Of a DNA stretch of 64,000 bases, positions 1-10,115 are shown piece after piece (position 1 is the first letter of the stretch; every line of letters begins with the position of its first letter). Both the position numbers and the translations under genes were made by a program. The notes beneath the pieces are model-generated. The model saw only the letters and a program-made list of their open reading frames with translations, did no database searches and was not told where the DNA came from. The DNA is from Dendrolimus kikuchii (taxonomy: Eukaryota; Arthropoda; Insecta; Lepidoptera; Lasiocampidae). The DNA lies in the NCBI GenBank assembly GCA_019925095.2, contig CM034406.1, positions 17,174,388 through 17,238,387 on the forward strand. Reading direction: 5' to 3'.

Positions 1-3000
1 CTGAAAAAAAAAGATATAAAGTGTCTATTTAATTACTCGCATAGTCCTTATTTAACTCATAATTTTTCATATTAGTAACTATGTTACACATCAAAATCAT
101 ATTATTAAGAGATTTACAATCATAAAGGTATTTGTCACAAATCTTCATATTCCATGAAATCCTTCAAGCCATAGATGTGCTTAATTAATCACTTTTAAGC
201 CGGCAAGTGAATATATTTAAAACTACTGGAGAGTTTCATATTTTCCGGTAATTTGTTGTATAAGATCAGATCCATAACATACATTAGCAATCAAACACAC
301 AATCTAACCGCCAGGGCAGTGGTGCAATGTCTGTTCCTTTATTTGTATGTATTTATATGAGATACTTTACTTGTATTATAGATTATTAATAAAGTAATAC
401 AGGTTGCTGATTTATTGATTGTACCAAATTATCAAATAAGTAATTAATATTATTTTAATCAGTTTCTAATTAATGAGTGAGACATGTAGCTATTTTTCTA
501 TAAATAGGTGCACATTTTAGATGAATTTTGACTTCAACACAAAGTATACTTATATCAATCATATATTAACTAATAATTAACATTACTGATTTCTTATATG
601 GATGAAATTTACAGACAGGAATAGTAATATACTACACAGGTTATAAAAGGAAAGAAGGAAGGAAGATCTATGGACGAACATGTTGAATTTAGAAACCTTC
701 ACAAAACTACTTACATCAGGATTTTAGCTCCTCTTATTTCTCCAATATGTACTACGAGTATAGGCTATGTACTCTAATAACATTACATGTTAGGTAGGTT
801 TAGCGTATCAGCCTTTACAAAATTAACACTCCTATTTGAAGATCCGGCCATGTTTAGAAAGAGAAAATGTTTAATACGTTTTCATTAATAAAACAGTTCA
901 CTTTTTTGTCGGATGACTTTAGAAGATTTTTCTAAGGACGAAATTAATTGTAATGAATAATATTATAATTTAGAAATGCTGCATTAACCGTCGATCTAAA
1001 GCCTAAATACCCAATGTTGCCAGGTTGCTAATAGTGAAATTACTAAAATTTGTAATTCTTGTAGGTACACACGTGTGTGTAGGAAAGTAACTCCCAACAT
1101 ATTGACTTAAAAAAGACCTTATCGAACATCGCCATGATTTTTTAATTGAAAACTTCGGTAGGTACTTCTAGGATGGGGACAATGCACTGAATTCGGACGA
1201 CCGTCACGCTCAGATACCAAGTTTTTATCTCTGAAGTGCAGTCCTAACGACTGATATTTTTTTAAAGGTCTGACTAATAATACTCCCCCCGTCCCCCTCA
1301 ATTGAAACTGACAATACAACCTTTTTATTTTAACTGGATTGACAACATCATTGGATAATGAGACTATGTCTAGGTATCAGACATTAAAAATGATAACCCA
1401 AATGTGATAACAAATCAAAGTATTTTAGAGGTTGAATGAGCTTTATCTGTTGTAATCGCCGAAAGAATACTTTATTACAAATTAAGAAAAGTAATGACAT
1501 CGCAATGGTGTCTAATAGGTAATTTATGCCTGATTATCAATTAATGGTTTTCAGTCTAACTGTACATTATTCAGTTTAAGTTATATTATATTGATTTTTC
1601 ACTAAAGGTCACTTTAAATAACTTAACGGTAACTTTAGAAAATAATAAATGTTGAACCCCAAAGTATATAAAATAAATCTACCGATAAAATTGCTAAGCT
1701 GGCCACACTAAAATGATCACGATGTGCCATAATGAATACTGACAATAACATTTAAATAGTAGCACAGATTAATATGATTATTTTCTTTTTATAGGCAAAG
1801 GAATTAATGTAAAGTTGTCCCCAATGACGTCATCGGATAATTTGTTTAAAAATCGAATTTAATAAAAACTAACTCTTAAAACACACAGTTTAAGTTATAT
1901 TATATTGATTTTTCACTAAAGGTCACTTTAAATAACTTAACGGTAACTTTAGAAAATAATAAATGTTGAACACCAAAATATATAAAAATAAATCTACCGA
2001 TAAAATTGCTAAGCTGGCCACACTAAAATGATCACGATGTCTCATAATGAATAATGACAGTAACATTTAAATAGTAGCACAGATTAATATGATTATTTTC
2101 TTTTTATAGGCAAAGGAATTAATGTAAAGTTGTCCCCAATGACGTCATCGGATAATTTGTTTAAAAATCGAATTAAAAAAAAACTATCTCTTAAAACACA
2201 AAAATATTCAAATTAGTATCTTAAAATACCCTATTTTACATAATAAAAATATAAAATCAGAGCGTAATTTTTTTTGAACAATCCCCATTCAGTTCATTTT
2301 CCCCATCCTAGAAGTATCTACCGAAGTTTTCAATTTAAAAATCATGGCGATGTTCGATAAGGTCTTTTTTAAGTCAATGTGTTGGGAGTTACTTTCCTAC
2401 ACACACGTGTGTACCTACAAGAATTACAAATTTTAGTAATTTCACTATTATCAACCTGGCAACATTGGGTATTTAGGCTTTAGATCGGCGGTTAATGCAA
2501 CATTTCTAAATTCTAATATTATTCATTACAATTAATTTCGTCCTTAGAAAAATCTTCTAAGTCATTCGACAAAAAAGTGAACTGTTTTATTAATGAAAAT
2601 GTATTAAATATTTTCTCTTTCTAAACATGGCCGGATCTTCAAATAGGAGTGTTAATTTTGTAAAGGCTGATACGCTAAACCTACCTAACATGTAATGTTA
2701 TTAGAGTACATAGCTATACTCGTAGTACATATTGGAGAAATAAGAGGAGCTAAAATCCTGATGTAAGTAGTTTTGTGAAGGTTTCTAAATTCAACATGTT
2801 CGTCCATAGATGTTCCTTCCTTCTTTCCTTTTATAACCTGTGTAGTATATTACTATTCCTGTCTGTAAATTTCATCCATATAAGAAATCAGTAATGTTAA
2901 TTATTAGTTAATATATGATTGATGTAAGTATACTTTGTGGTGAAGTCAAAATTCATCTAAAATGTGCACCTATTTATAGAAAAATAGCTACATGTCTCAC

Positions 3001-3476
3001 TCATTCATTAGAAACTGATTAAAATAATATTAATTACTTATTTGATAATTTGGTACAATCAATAAATCAGCAACCTATATTACTTTCTTAATAATCTATA
3101 ATACAAGTAAAGTATCTCATATAAATACATATAAATAAAGGAACAGACATTGCACCACTGCCCTGGCGGTTAGATAGTGTGTTTGATTGCTAATGTATGT
3201 TATGGATCTGATCTTATACAACAAATTACCGGAAAATATAAAACTCTCCAGTAGTTTTAAATATATTCACTTGCCGGCTTAAAAGTGATTAATTAAGCAC
3301 ATCTATGGCTTGAAGGATTTCATGGAATATGAAGATTTGTGACAAATACCTTAATGATTGTAAATCTCTTAATAATATGATTTTGATGTGTAACATAGTT
3401 ACTAATATGAAAAATTATGAGTTAAATAAGGACTATGCGAGTAATTAAATAGACACTTTATATCTTTTTTTTTCAG
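1..3476. repeat. Giant imperfect palindrome with tandem core
   Basis: Bases 1-1191 reappear in inverted orientation at about 2290-3476; position 1 pairs exactly with 3476 (CTG with CAG beside a run of nine A/T). The arms differ by scattered substitutions and small indels, so this is an aged duplication rather than a simple assembly mirror. The 1.1-kb spacer holds two direct copies of about 314 bp (1572-1885 and 1886-2199). Because the match reaches base 1, the left arm is probably cut by the window edge. The right arm read on plus (3180-3330) contains a short LYNKLPENIK-like peptide typical of the end of non-LTR reverse transcriptase frames, so part of each arm may be old LINE sequence. I see no intact gene inside. 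Confidence 0.85.
1572..2199. repeat. Two direct 314-bp repeats in the palindrome spacer
   Basis: Both copies begin CAGTTTAAGTTATATTATAT and end in TTAAAACACA, with a period of about 314 bp and only a few differences. Each contains the 11-mer AATGACGTCAT (a CRE-like palindrome), also present at 4762 near the mariner remnant. Their function is unknown. Confidence 0.8.
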
Positions 3477-3599
3477 GTTCAAAAAAAATTAGCAACAACT
3501 TTTCTGCATAAGCAAGGGTTATGCTTGATCATAGAATTTTATGACTTATCCACTGCAGTTTACATGAAAACTTTATGTATAGAAAAAACCAAATGCTAG
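3477..3599 (+). CDS. Possible terminal exon of an upstream gene
   Basis: A strong acceptor (nine T then CAG, 3462-3476) is followed by a 40-codon open stretch ending in TAG at 3597-3599, and AATAAA-like sequence lies about 90 bp later. The peptide is short and I recognise no family. It abuts the palindrome edge exactly. It could equally be chance, because AT-rich introns often contain such signals. Confidence 0.22.
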   Translation, partial: VQKKLATTFLHKQGLCLIIEFYDLSTAVYMKTLCIEKTKC

Positions 3600-4010
3600 C
3601 CTGCAGAAAAAAGAAAAAGATAAAACTGAACATTTCTGAAAAGATTATATAATATGTCCTAAATTATTATTAATAAGTGTTTAAGTAAATAAACAAGTTT
3701 AACTGCTAAAAGTTATTTATTATTTCATCTTGCAAAATAATAAGTCAAAAGATATATTTTATTAATCAATTCATATAAATATATGGCACATACAAATTTA
3801 TAACTCACAATAGTTTGCTTTCAGTATAGAAACCATCTTATTCTTATAACTCGTAATATGAACTCTTAAGACATCAGTCAAAGTAAAGCTAAAATATTTT
3901 TGGAGGAATGTTAAATATTCATATATTGTTTACATGAATTATAACTAATAACATCTAGATTTATGTATATATAAAAATAAGTTATTTAAAATAGCCATCC
4001 TTGTTTTCAA

Positions 4011-4675
4011 TTAATTAAGCTTTAAAGATATAGGCCATTCTTCTATGGTGGTACTAATCTTTTCAATCAGTTTCCATTTATTGATTTGGGCTCGCTTGAG
4101 ATAAATTCAGGTTCTGGTGAACTTTTTGTATGCCATTAGCTCCAATGCAGTTCATAAAGAATACTCCAAAGAATTCAAGTCAGAACTCGACGAAGGCCAA
4201 CCTATGCTCTGAACAAAGTCTGACAAATTGGCTTGCAACCAATGTTGGATTGAATTAGCTTCATGGGAGGGTACAGAGCCCTGTTGGAAAATCCACTGCT
4301 AACCAGCGAATAAAGTATCACTTAATGCTTAAATCATTGTTTCCAATATGTGATTTTGGAAGTCCTTCTAACTTCTGGCGCAAGGTGTATTGTTTTGCCA
4401 GTTAAATTTTCTTCCACCGTGATGATCTTCTCATCAGTAAACAGGTTATTTTTTGGATCGTATCTCTTGAAAAGATTTCGATATCGCTCCAATCGCCATT
4501 TACGAAGACGCTCGTTTATATAATGCACTTTTCTTTGACTTTTAGTTAGAGACCATATGTAAGTATTCTCTTTACAGATATTTAGGAAATATTGGTCTGA
4601 AGAGATAATATATACATAATTTAATTCTGGAGTACGTCGAATAAAATGTTTGTTTATGTTGATGTTGTATGACAT
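4011..4675 (-). pseudogene. Mariner-like transposase remnant
   Basis: The minus strand encodes the catalytic half of a Tc1/mariner-superfamily transposase. The first block (4334-4675) carries LFTDEK, the usual setting of the first catalytic Asp. A second block in another frame (about 4110-4290) carries FQQGSVPSHEA and WPSSSSDLNSLEYSLW. The family normally has FQQD at the second catalytic position, so the Asp here is Gly. The frame is broken between the blocks and again near 4100 (a stop in RT*IYLKRAQ), and the N-terminal helix-turn-helix DNA-binding part is missing. The copy is dead. Part of a terminal repeat may survive in the inverted TTGTATTTTGAAA / TTTCAAAATACAA pair at about 4710 and 4812. 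Confidence 0.75.
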
Positions 4676-4954
4676 AACAATGACATAAAAAGGAAAATGT
4701 CGGTCCTTTTGTATTTTGAAACTGAATGGCTACGGTATTCATATGCATTTCACCAGACGTAAATGACGTCATAGGATTTAGTAAGGTCAAATAACGGTCA
4801 AACGCATTTCTTTCAAAATACAAGGGGATTGTACGTTTTTTGGAATTTTAACTAGACAGAAATGATTAAGAACACTATTCCTCGAAATGGTTTTTCAAAA
4901 AGCTAAATTGAAAAAAAGTGAACAATCCCCATTGAGATAACAATATTTTCTCAG

Positions 4955-6686
4955 AATACTCCAATTCAAATCAGGAGGAAAATGTAGACATCGCTGATGT
5001 TGATTCGGACACATTTTCGGACGATGACACACCTCTGAAGAGGATATTGGAAAGAGAAGATCGAATTATTATAGATAAAATTGATATAGGTAAGTATAAA
5101 AATTTCATTCGCATTGTCATAGATCCCAGAGCATCTATTACTTATTTTAGCACAACCAATGAGTTTATAGTTGACACTGATGTAAGTAATACACTTGAAG
5201 CAACTTCATCAGTCTTGCTATTCTAGCTAAGGGTGTCTAAAACACAAGTACTGAAATAATCTGTATGAAGAAGTGCAAGAAAAGGCTTATTGTACCGACC
5301 CCAAACAAATTTCGAAAAAGGGAAAGGAAAGTAAAACAGATGAAACAAAATGTTATATTCAAAATGTAGTAATTTACATTGTTCTTGCTTTCAGGCTCAC
5401 CAGCGAGAAAACGCACATTAAACGAAGTACCACAAAAAGCAAAGCGAAACAAGTTGCACAAATCAACTAATACTATTTTGAAAGTATTGCCAAAAAATGA
5501 TTGCAAAGCATCAGACACCAGGTTTTCTAAAACATTATCTGTGGCCTCGAATGTCAAAATGTCTAAGAGCAAACAAATTATGAAATCAACAGTTAACGAC
5601 TTTAAAGTAACTAAAACTTTACCAAATGTTAATATTGAGGTTCAATCCAAAAATGCGACTGTACAAAACAATGACACATTTAATTCTAAAGGTTCTTATA
5701 ATACTGCAAAAAATGAAATCCTCAAGCAATGCCTTCTGAAGAGAACCAATGAGTATCCTCCAAGTACTACATTAGACAGAATTGATGAAGGACATAAAAC
5801 AAATATTTCTAATAAGATGGCATCAAAAAATGACTTTTCCTGTCCTATATGTCACACTAATTTTTTTACAAAAACCAACTTAAGTGTGCATCTTCGCATT
5901 CACACAGGGGAGAAAGTGTACATATGTGATATATGTAATTATAGATATACACGTAAAGAATCATTAAGACAACATATAAAGCTGAAACATACAAAAGTAA
6001 TGAATTTCGCTTGTCATATATGTCAGTACAAATGTGTTGCAAAGAGTGTCTTAAATATACATCTGCGTAAACACACTGGGGAGAAGCCGTACATATGTGG
6101 TTTATGTAATGTTAGATGTGCACGTAAAGGTGATCTAACAAGACATATAAAGCGTAAACATACAGTGGAAAAGAACTTCTCATGCCATATTTGCCAATAC
6201 AAATGTATTGCAAAGAGTGCCTTCGATATACATCTGCGGAAACACACTGGGGAGAAGCCGTACATATGTGATCTATGTAGTGTTAGATGTGCACGTAAAA
6301 GTGATTTATTAAGGCATATAAAGCGTAAACATACAATGGAAAAGAATTTCTCATGTCATATATGCCAATATAAATGTATGTTAAAGAGTGTCTTAGATAT
6401 ACACCTGCGTACACACACTGGGGAGAAGCCGTACATATGTGATTTATGTAATGTGAGATGTGCTCGTAAAGCTGATTTAACAACACATATAAAGTTTAAA
6501 CATACAAAAGAAATTGATTTCTCATGTCATATATGTGAGTACAAATGTGTTGCGAAGAGTGCCTTAGACATACATCTGCGTAAACACACTGGGGAGAAGC
6601 CGTACAAATGTGATTTATGTAATGTAAGATGTGCACGTAAAAGTGATTTTTTAAGACATATAAAGCGTAAACATGCAATGGAATAG
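4955..6686 (+). CDS. C2H2 zinc-finger protein (3' exons)
   Basis: Two exons are visible. Exon 4955-5089 follows a TTTTCTCAG acceptor, encodes an acidic segment (VDIADVDSDTFSDDD) and ends at GTAAGT in phase 1. Exon 5395-6686 follows CTTTCAG and joins in frame (G|GC). The exons give about 474 residues; the 5' end is upstream and was not found. The second exon has a basic, Ser/Lys-rich linker and then ten C2H2 fingers (about 5834-6672) joined by TGEKPY linkers. From finger 2 they form repeating pairs: a CDLCNVRCARK-type finger then a CHICQYKC-type finger, with a 57-codon (171-bp) period. The likely role is a nuclear sequence-specific DNA-binding protein; the target is unknown. The reading stops at TAG 6684-6686, where sister modules have AAG (Lys), so the present protein is truncated relative to its ancestor. 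Confidence 0.8.
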
Positions 6687-7001
6687 AACTTCTCGTGTCA
6701 TATATACAAATGTGTTATAAAAAACGACTTAAATGTACGTCTTTGAGTACACACTAGGGAAAAACCGTACATATGTGATTATACATGTGCAGACAAAGAA
6801 TGTTTAAGACACGAACTTCTCAATCCATATTTGTCTGTACATATGTTTTATAAAATGCAAATTAAAGGAACACCTTCATAAACACAATGGGGAGAAACCG
6901 CAAATATGCGATATTTATGATTATAATTGTTCAAATGTAAATAGGTTTATGACGTGCATTTCTATAGAAGGTCATAGTTCTGAGAATCTGTTGTAAATAA
7001 A
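6687..7001 (+). pseudogene. Decayed sixth zinc-finger module and 3' end
   Basis: Directly after the stop, homology to the 171-bp module continues in register: CGTGTCAT at 6694 is exactly 171 bp after the same point of module five. A 6-bp in-frame deletion removes the Cys-Gln of the CHICQY core. A TGA follows soon after, and a later block still reads TREKPY. A further degraded fragment (GGGGAGAAACCG, about 6889) lies beyond. AATAAA at 6996-7001 is the probable poly(A) signal, so this stretch is now 3' UTR. Confidence 0.7.
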
Positions 7002-7148
7002 TAAATACAATTCACAATCAATTGTTTTAATGTATTTTTTTTAGATATATAATGCAACACAAAATGCCATAAAAATTATGGTACACCGTAATCATGAGTG
7101 TACAAGAGAGATAGCTATATTTTTTAAGTAATTGTTGATAATTTTATC

Positions 7149-7457
7149 CGTGCAGGAACGGAGAAAGAATACAATTTCCTGCGGCCGGGCGGCCTGTCTT
7201 AAGAGGCGACTAAACAACCCACAGCCAGGTGGTAGGGCATTTGCCCGACTGGATGGCTACCACCCCTGGTCTAAAGCATGTCGCCATAACAACCTTGAGT
7301 TGTGTTCCGGCATTAGTGACCAGGTTCCAGTGACCCTTAAGAGAGCAGCAGCGCATTTGTAGCACCTTTGGTGTTGCAAATGTCCATAGGCGATGGTAAC
7401 CGCTTTCCATTAAGTGGGCCGTCTGCCTGTCTGCTGAACTCCTGCAATAAAAAAACA
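7149..7457 (+). mobile_element. Family A SINE-like element, near full length
   Basis: Reference copy for family A in this window. It starts GTGCAGGAACGGAGAAAG, contains CCCACAGCCAGGTGGTAGG and TAACCGCTTTCCAT, and ends CTGAACTCCTGCAATAAAAA. It has no coding frame and an A-rich tail. More than ten copies occur here in both orientations, many cut at the start, as expected for retroposition. I did not find a clear tRNA-type promoter, so it may be a SINE or the 3' tail of a LINE. Confidence 0.8.
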
Positions 7458-7489
<32 letters not shown>

Positions 7490-7520
7490 CACACATATAT
7501 ATATACATATGTATATATAT

Positions 7521-7590
<70 letters not shown>
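7458..7590. repeat. (TA)n/(CA)n microsatellite
   Basis: About 130 bp of alternating TA interrupted by CA blocks, directly after the A-rich tail of the family A copy. It may have grown from that tail. Confidence 0.95.
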
Positions 7591-8289
7591 CTTCCTGCCT
7601 CTTTTCTCAATTGAGAACCGGCTGGCCACTCACGAAAACTACTGGCCGCAGTTTAAGTATAGAGGATGTAGAGTGTGTGCGTGCTGCTACCGCATCGCCG
7701 CCGCACTTCCATTCACACATACATAGACTTAAATAGAAAATGCCATCTACACCAGCGCTTATGACGTGTCCGCAGCCATCCAGATTTCTTTAATTATATA
7801 CATAATGATAAAAATATTCAAAGGTAATTATTATTCAGCTATTAACGTGTTCTTAATTTTTGCTAATAATATGATTGAAACCTTATTATGGATCATTTAG
7901 CAATGAATTCCGATTCATCGTAAGTAATTTTTAAAAATGGCTATTCTTAAACGATTTATGACCGGTTCCTACTTACTATATATTCAGATAAGGTTTGTTT
8001 GTGGTAAAGTTTATCTTGATTACAGCTGTTAGAGCCACCTCGATCAGTGTGCTACCACTTTCTCACAGAATTTCGGTGTGAAACGATTACCTTCTACCTA
8101 ATCGTTTTTCGTACGATGAGTGAGAGTTCTAATGGCCCACTTACCTCTATACTATTCCCCCATGCTAAATAAAGCGTGGCAACATGTTGGCTGTCTCCTG
8201 GTGTGGTAAACTTCTCATTAGCTGGGTCCTCTCCCTGTTTGTCGGCTTTTCAATAAAAAAAATTGCCTGACTAGCAGTTAAATTATAAA
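7591..8289. other. Unannotated spacer
   Basis: I see no gene. 8020-8260 ends in TTTTCAATAAAAAA, which looks like the tail of an unidentified retroposed sequence on plus. Confidence 0.4.
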
Positions 8290-8700
8290 AACTCCATTTC
8301 TACGTCGTCGTCGGCGCCGTTCATCGCTGGCCTCTGACCTCATCCAGCGTCTACCGGCCACCTTGCACAGGTCGTCGGTCCATCGGGCTGGAGGGCGTCC
8401 GACACTACGTTTACCGAGACTCGGTCTCCACTCCAGAACTCGTCTGCTCCAGTGGCCATCGGTCCTGCGGTGGACGTGACCGGCCTACTGCCACTTCAAC
8501 TTGCTAATGTCGGTTACCTAGGTTCTCTTACGGATATCTTCATTTCTAATTATATCCATAAGAGAAACACCCAACATAGCTCGCTCCATAGCCCGTTGAG
8601 CGACGGGGAACTTGTGGACCAATCCTGCCGTCAGTGTCCATGTCTCGGCCCCGTAGGTCCGGACGGGGAGGACGCACTGCTCGAAGATTCGACTTCATTC
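8290..8700 (-). pseudogene. RTE-type LINE fragment (C-terminal part of RT ORF)
   Basis: The minus strand reads RIFEQCVLPVRTYGAETWTLT, then KWQWAGHVHRRTDGHWSRRV and SVGRPPARWTDDLCKVAG. This is the characteristic end of the reverse-transcriptase frame of RTE-like non-LTR retrotransposons. A stop follows the VSLMDIIRNEDIRKRT part, and both ends are truncated, so the copy is inactive. Confidence 0.75.
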
Positions 8701-9169
8701 CATTTCTACATAAAGTAAAGTAAATACAAGAACGTTACATGTATAAGATGTATGCCTACATAAATGGATATTAATAAAGACATGATCATGCATTTTTAGG
8801 GCCCTGGGCTAACACTATTCTGGGGATTTCTTGTTTATTCTATTGATTGTAAAACAACATGACAAGGTCTTGGACAGCAGCAACGGTAGTTACCGGTGGT
8901 CGGAAGCCACGGCAATTTATAACCGGCTCTGCTGCGAAGTCTCCATTAATCAAATGCATCAATATCTATTGAGACTTGCTCCATAATGACGTATGCGAAG
9001 TGTATGACGCTTAACGGTAAACTGAGTGAGTGAGAAGTTAGCAGAGCAATGCGTCATTGGCGACTATCAGCGTCTCGTGTGGCACGAAGCGGCTGTACCT
9101 AAGTGGCGAGTAGTGGACATTTTTAACGCGGGGAAATTAGAATGAGGACCAACCGCCGCGAGGGAAACG

Positions 9170-9330
9170 TGACGTGAGCGTGTGTGATTCGCCACGTTAG
9201 GCGGGTGGCACTGAGTACTACTGCCACCCGAGTTGGGGATACCCACTTAAACCACGGGCCACGGGTATATAGCCTCGCCACTCGCGAGGCCCTAGCAGGC
9301 GGTGGCCCATCGGCCTCACATCTGTTGTCG
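9170..9330 (-). mobile_element. R1-type LINE 3' UTR fragment, inverted
   Basis: On minus it reads GTGGGTATCCCC, GGCAGTAG, GTGCCACCC and TGGCGAATC in the order seen in the 3' UTR of the intact LINE at 33490-33590. It sits head-to-head with the plus-oriented fragment that follows. Confidence 0.55.
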
Positions 9331-9399
9331 GGGGAACCACGCCCCCGGCGTTTTCCAACTCTCATTGCGTGGGTTGGTGTCTGACGGGCCCCGCAGATG

Positions 9400-10073
9400 G
9401 GGGTGTGACGTATTCTGTGCGCGCTCACATCTCTTCCCGTGGGGCGCGTTATAAACTGCCCTACGCAATCAGAGCATGATGTCGCCGGAGGGCAAAAGTA
9501 GTTCCCTGGCAGTGGATGAGGCCGATGGGCTACCGCCTACCAGGGCCAGTGGAGGGGCTAGGCTGTTTATCCGTGTCCCTAGCATTAAATTCGAAGGATG
9601 GAATACCGAGGTATAGCGCGGCCAGTATGTAAAAGCGCTGGAAGTATATGTGTTAGGAACATCGTATCCCCGATGCGGGCCCCCGCTCCACCCTCGCGGC
9701 GTTCGGGTCGCCCGACCCGCCCGCCGGCCAAACTCCTCAGTTAATCATGCAACCTTGTGATGTACGAATGTATGTAGGAACTCACGCGCCGGCCTGCGCG
9801 CCGCGCGTTCGTAATAACCGTTCAGTAGGTTTATTCATTAAAACAAGTTTACCATAAAATCAAGCCTTATTATTTCAAGTGCCCGCTATAGAGGGGTTTT
9901 AGTGGGTATCCCTAAACGTGGTGTGGCAATAGCATATTTAGTTCTGGTTAGAGGTGCTAGTGCCACCCCGTCCTGGCGAATCCCACACACAGACCGCGAT
10001 TTTCTCCTAGGGGGTTCTGTCCCCCCTACGCGCGGCTGATGGCCCTCAACCGGGTTTCCCCTCGTAAAAAAAA
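9400..10073 (+). mobile_element. R1-type LINE 3' end, 5'-truncated
   Basis: It matches the 3' UTR of the LINE at 26610-33674: CTCTTCCCGTGGGGCG, GGGGTTTTAGTGGGTATCCC, CTAGTGCCACCCC, TGGCGAATCCCACACA, and the terminal GGGTTTCCCCT followed by A8. The sequence is divergent, so this is an older or different subfamily. Only 43 bp separate its tail from SLC13 exon 10116-10245, so the copy lies in the intron just before that exon. Confidence 0.75.
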
Positions 10074-10115
10074 GGCTGTCAATACACCCGATAAATGTTA
10101 TTTTATTGATTACAG

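Noticed and set aside
7210..7736. Open frames with long Tyr/Ile repeats around 7210-7736 on both strands
   Set aside because: They are translations of the (TA)n/(CA)n microsatellite and the family A element.
9123..9428. GC-rich open frames on both strands at 9123-9428
   Set aside because: They lie in LINE 3' UTR fragments and match no protein.
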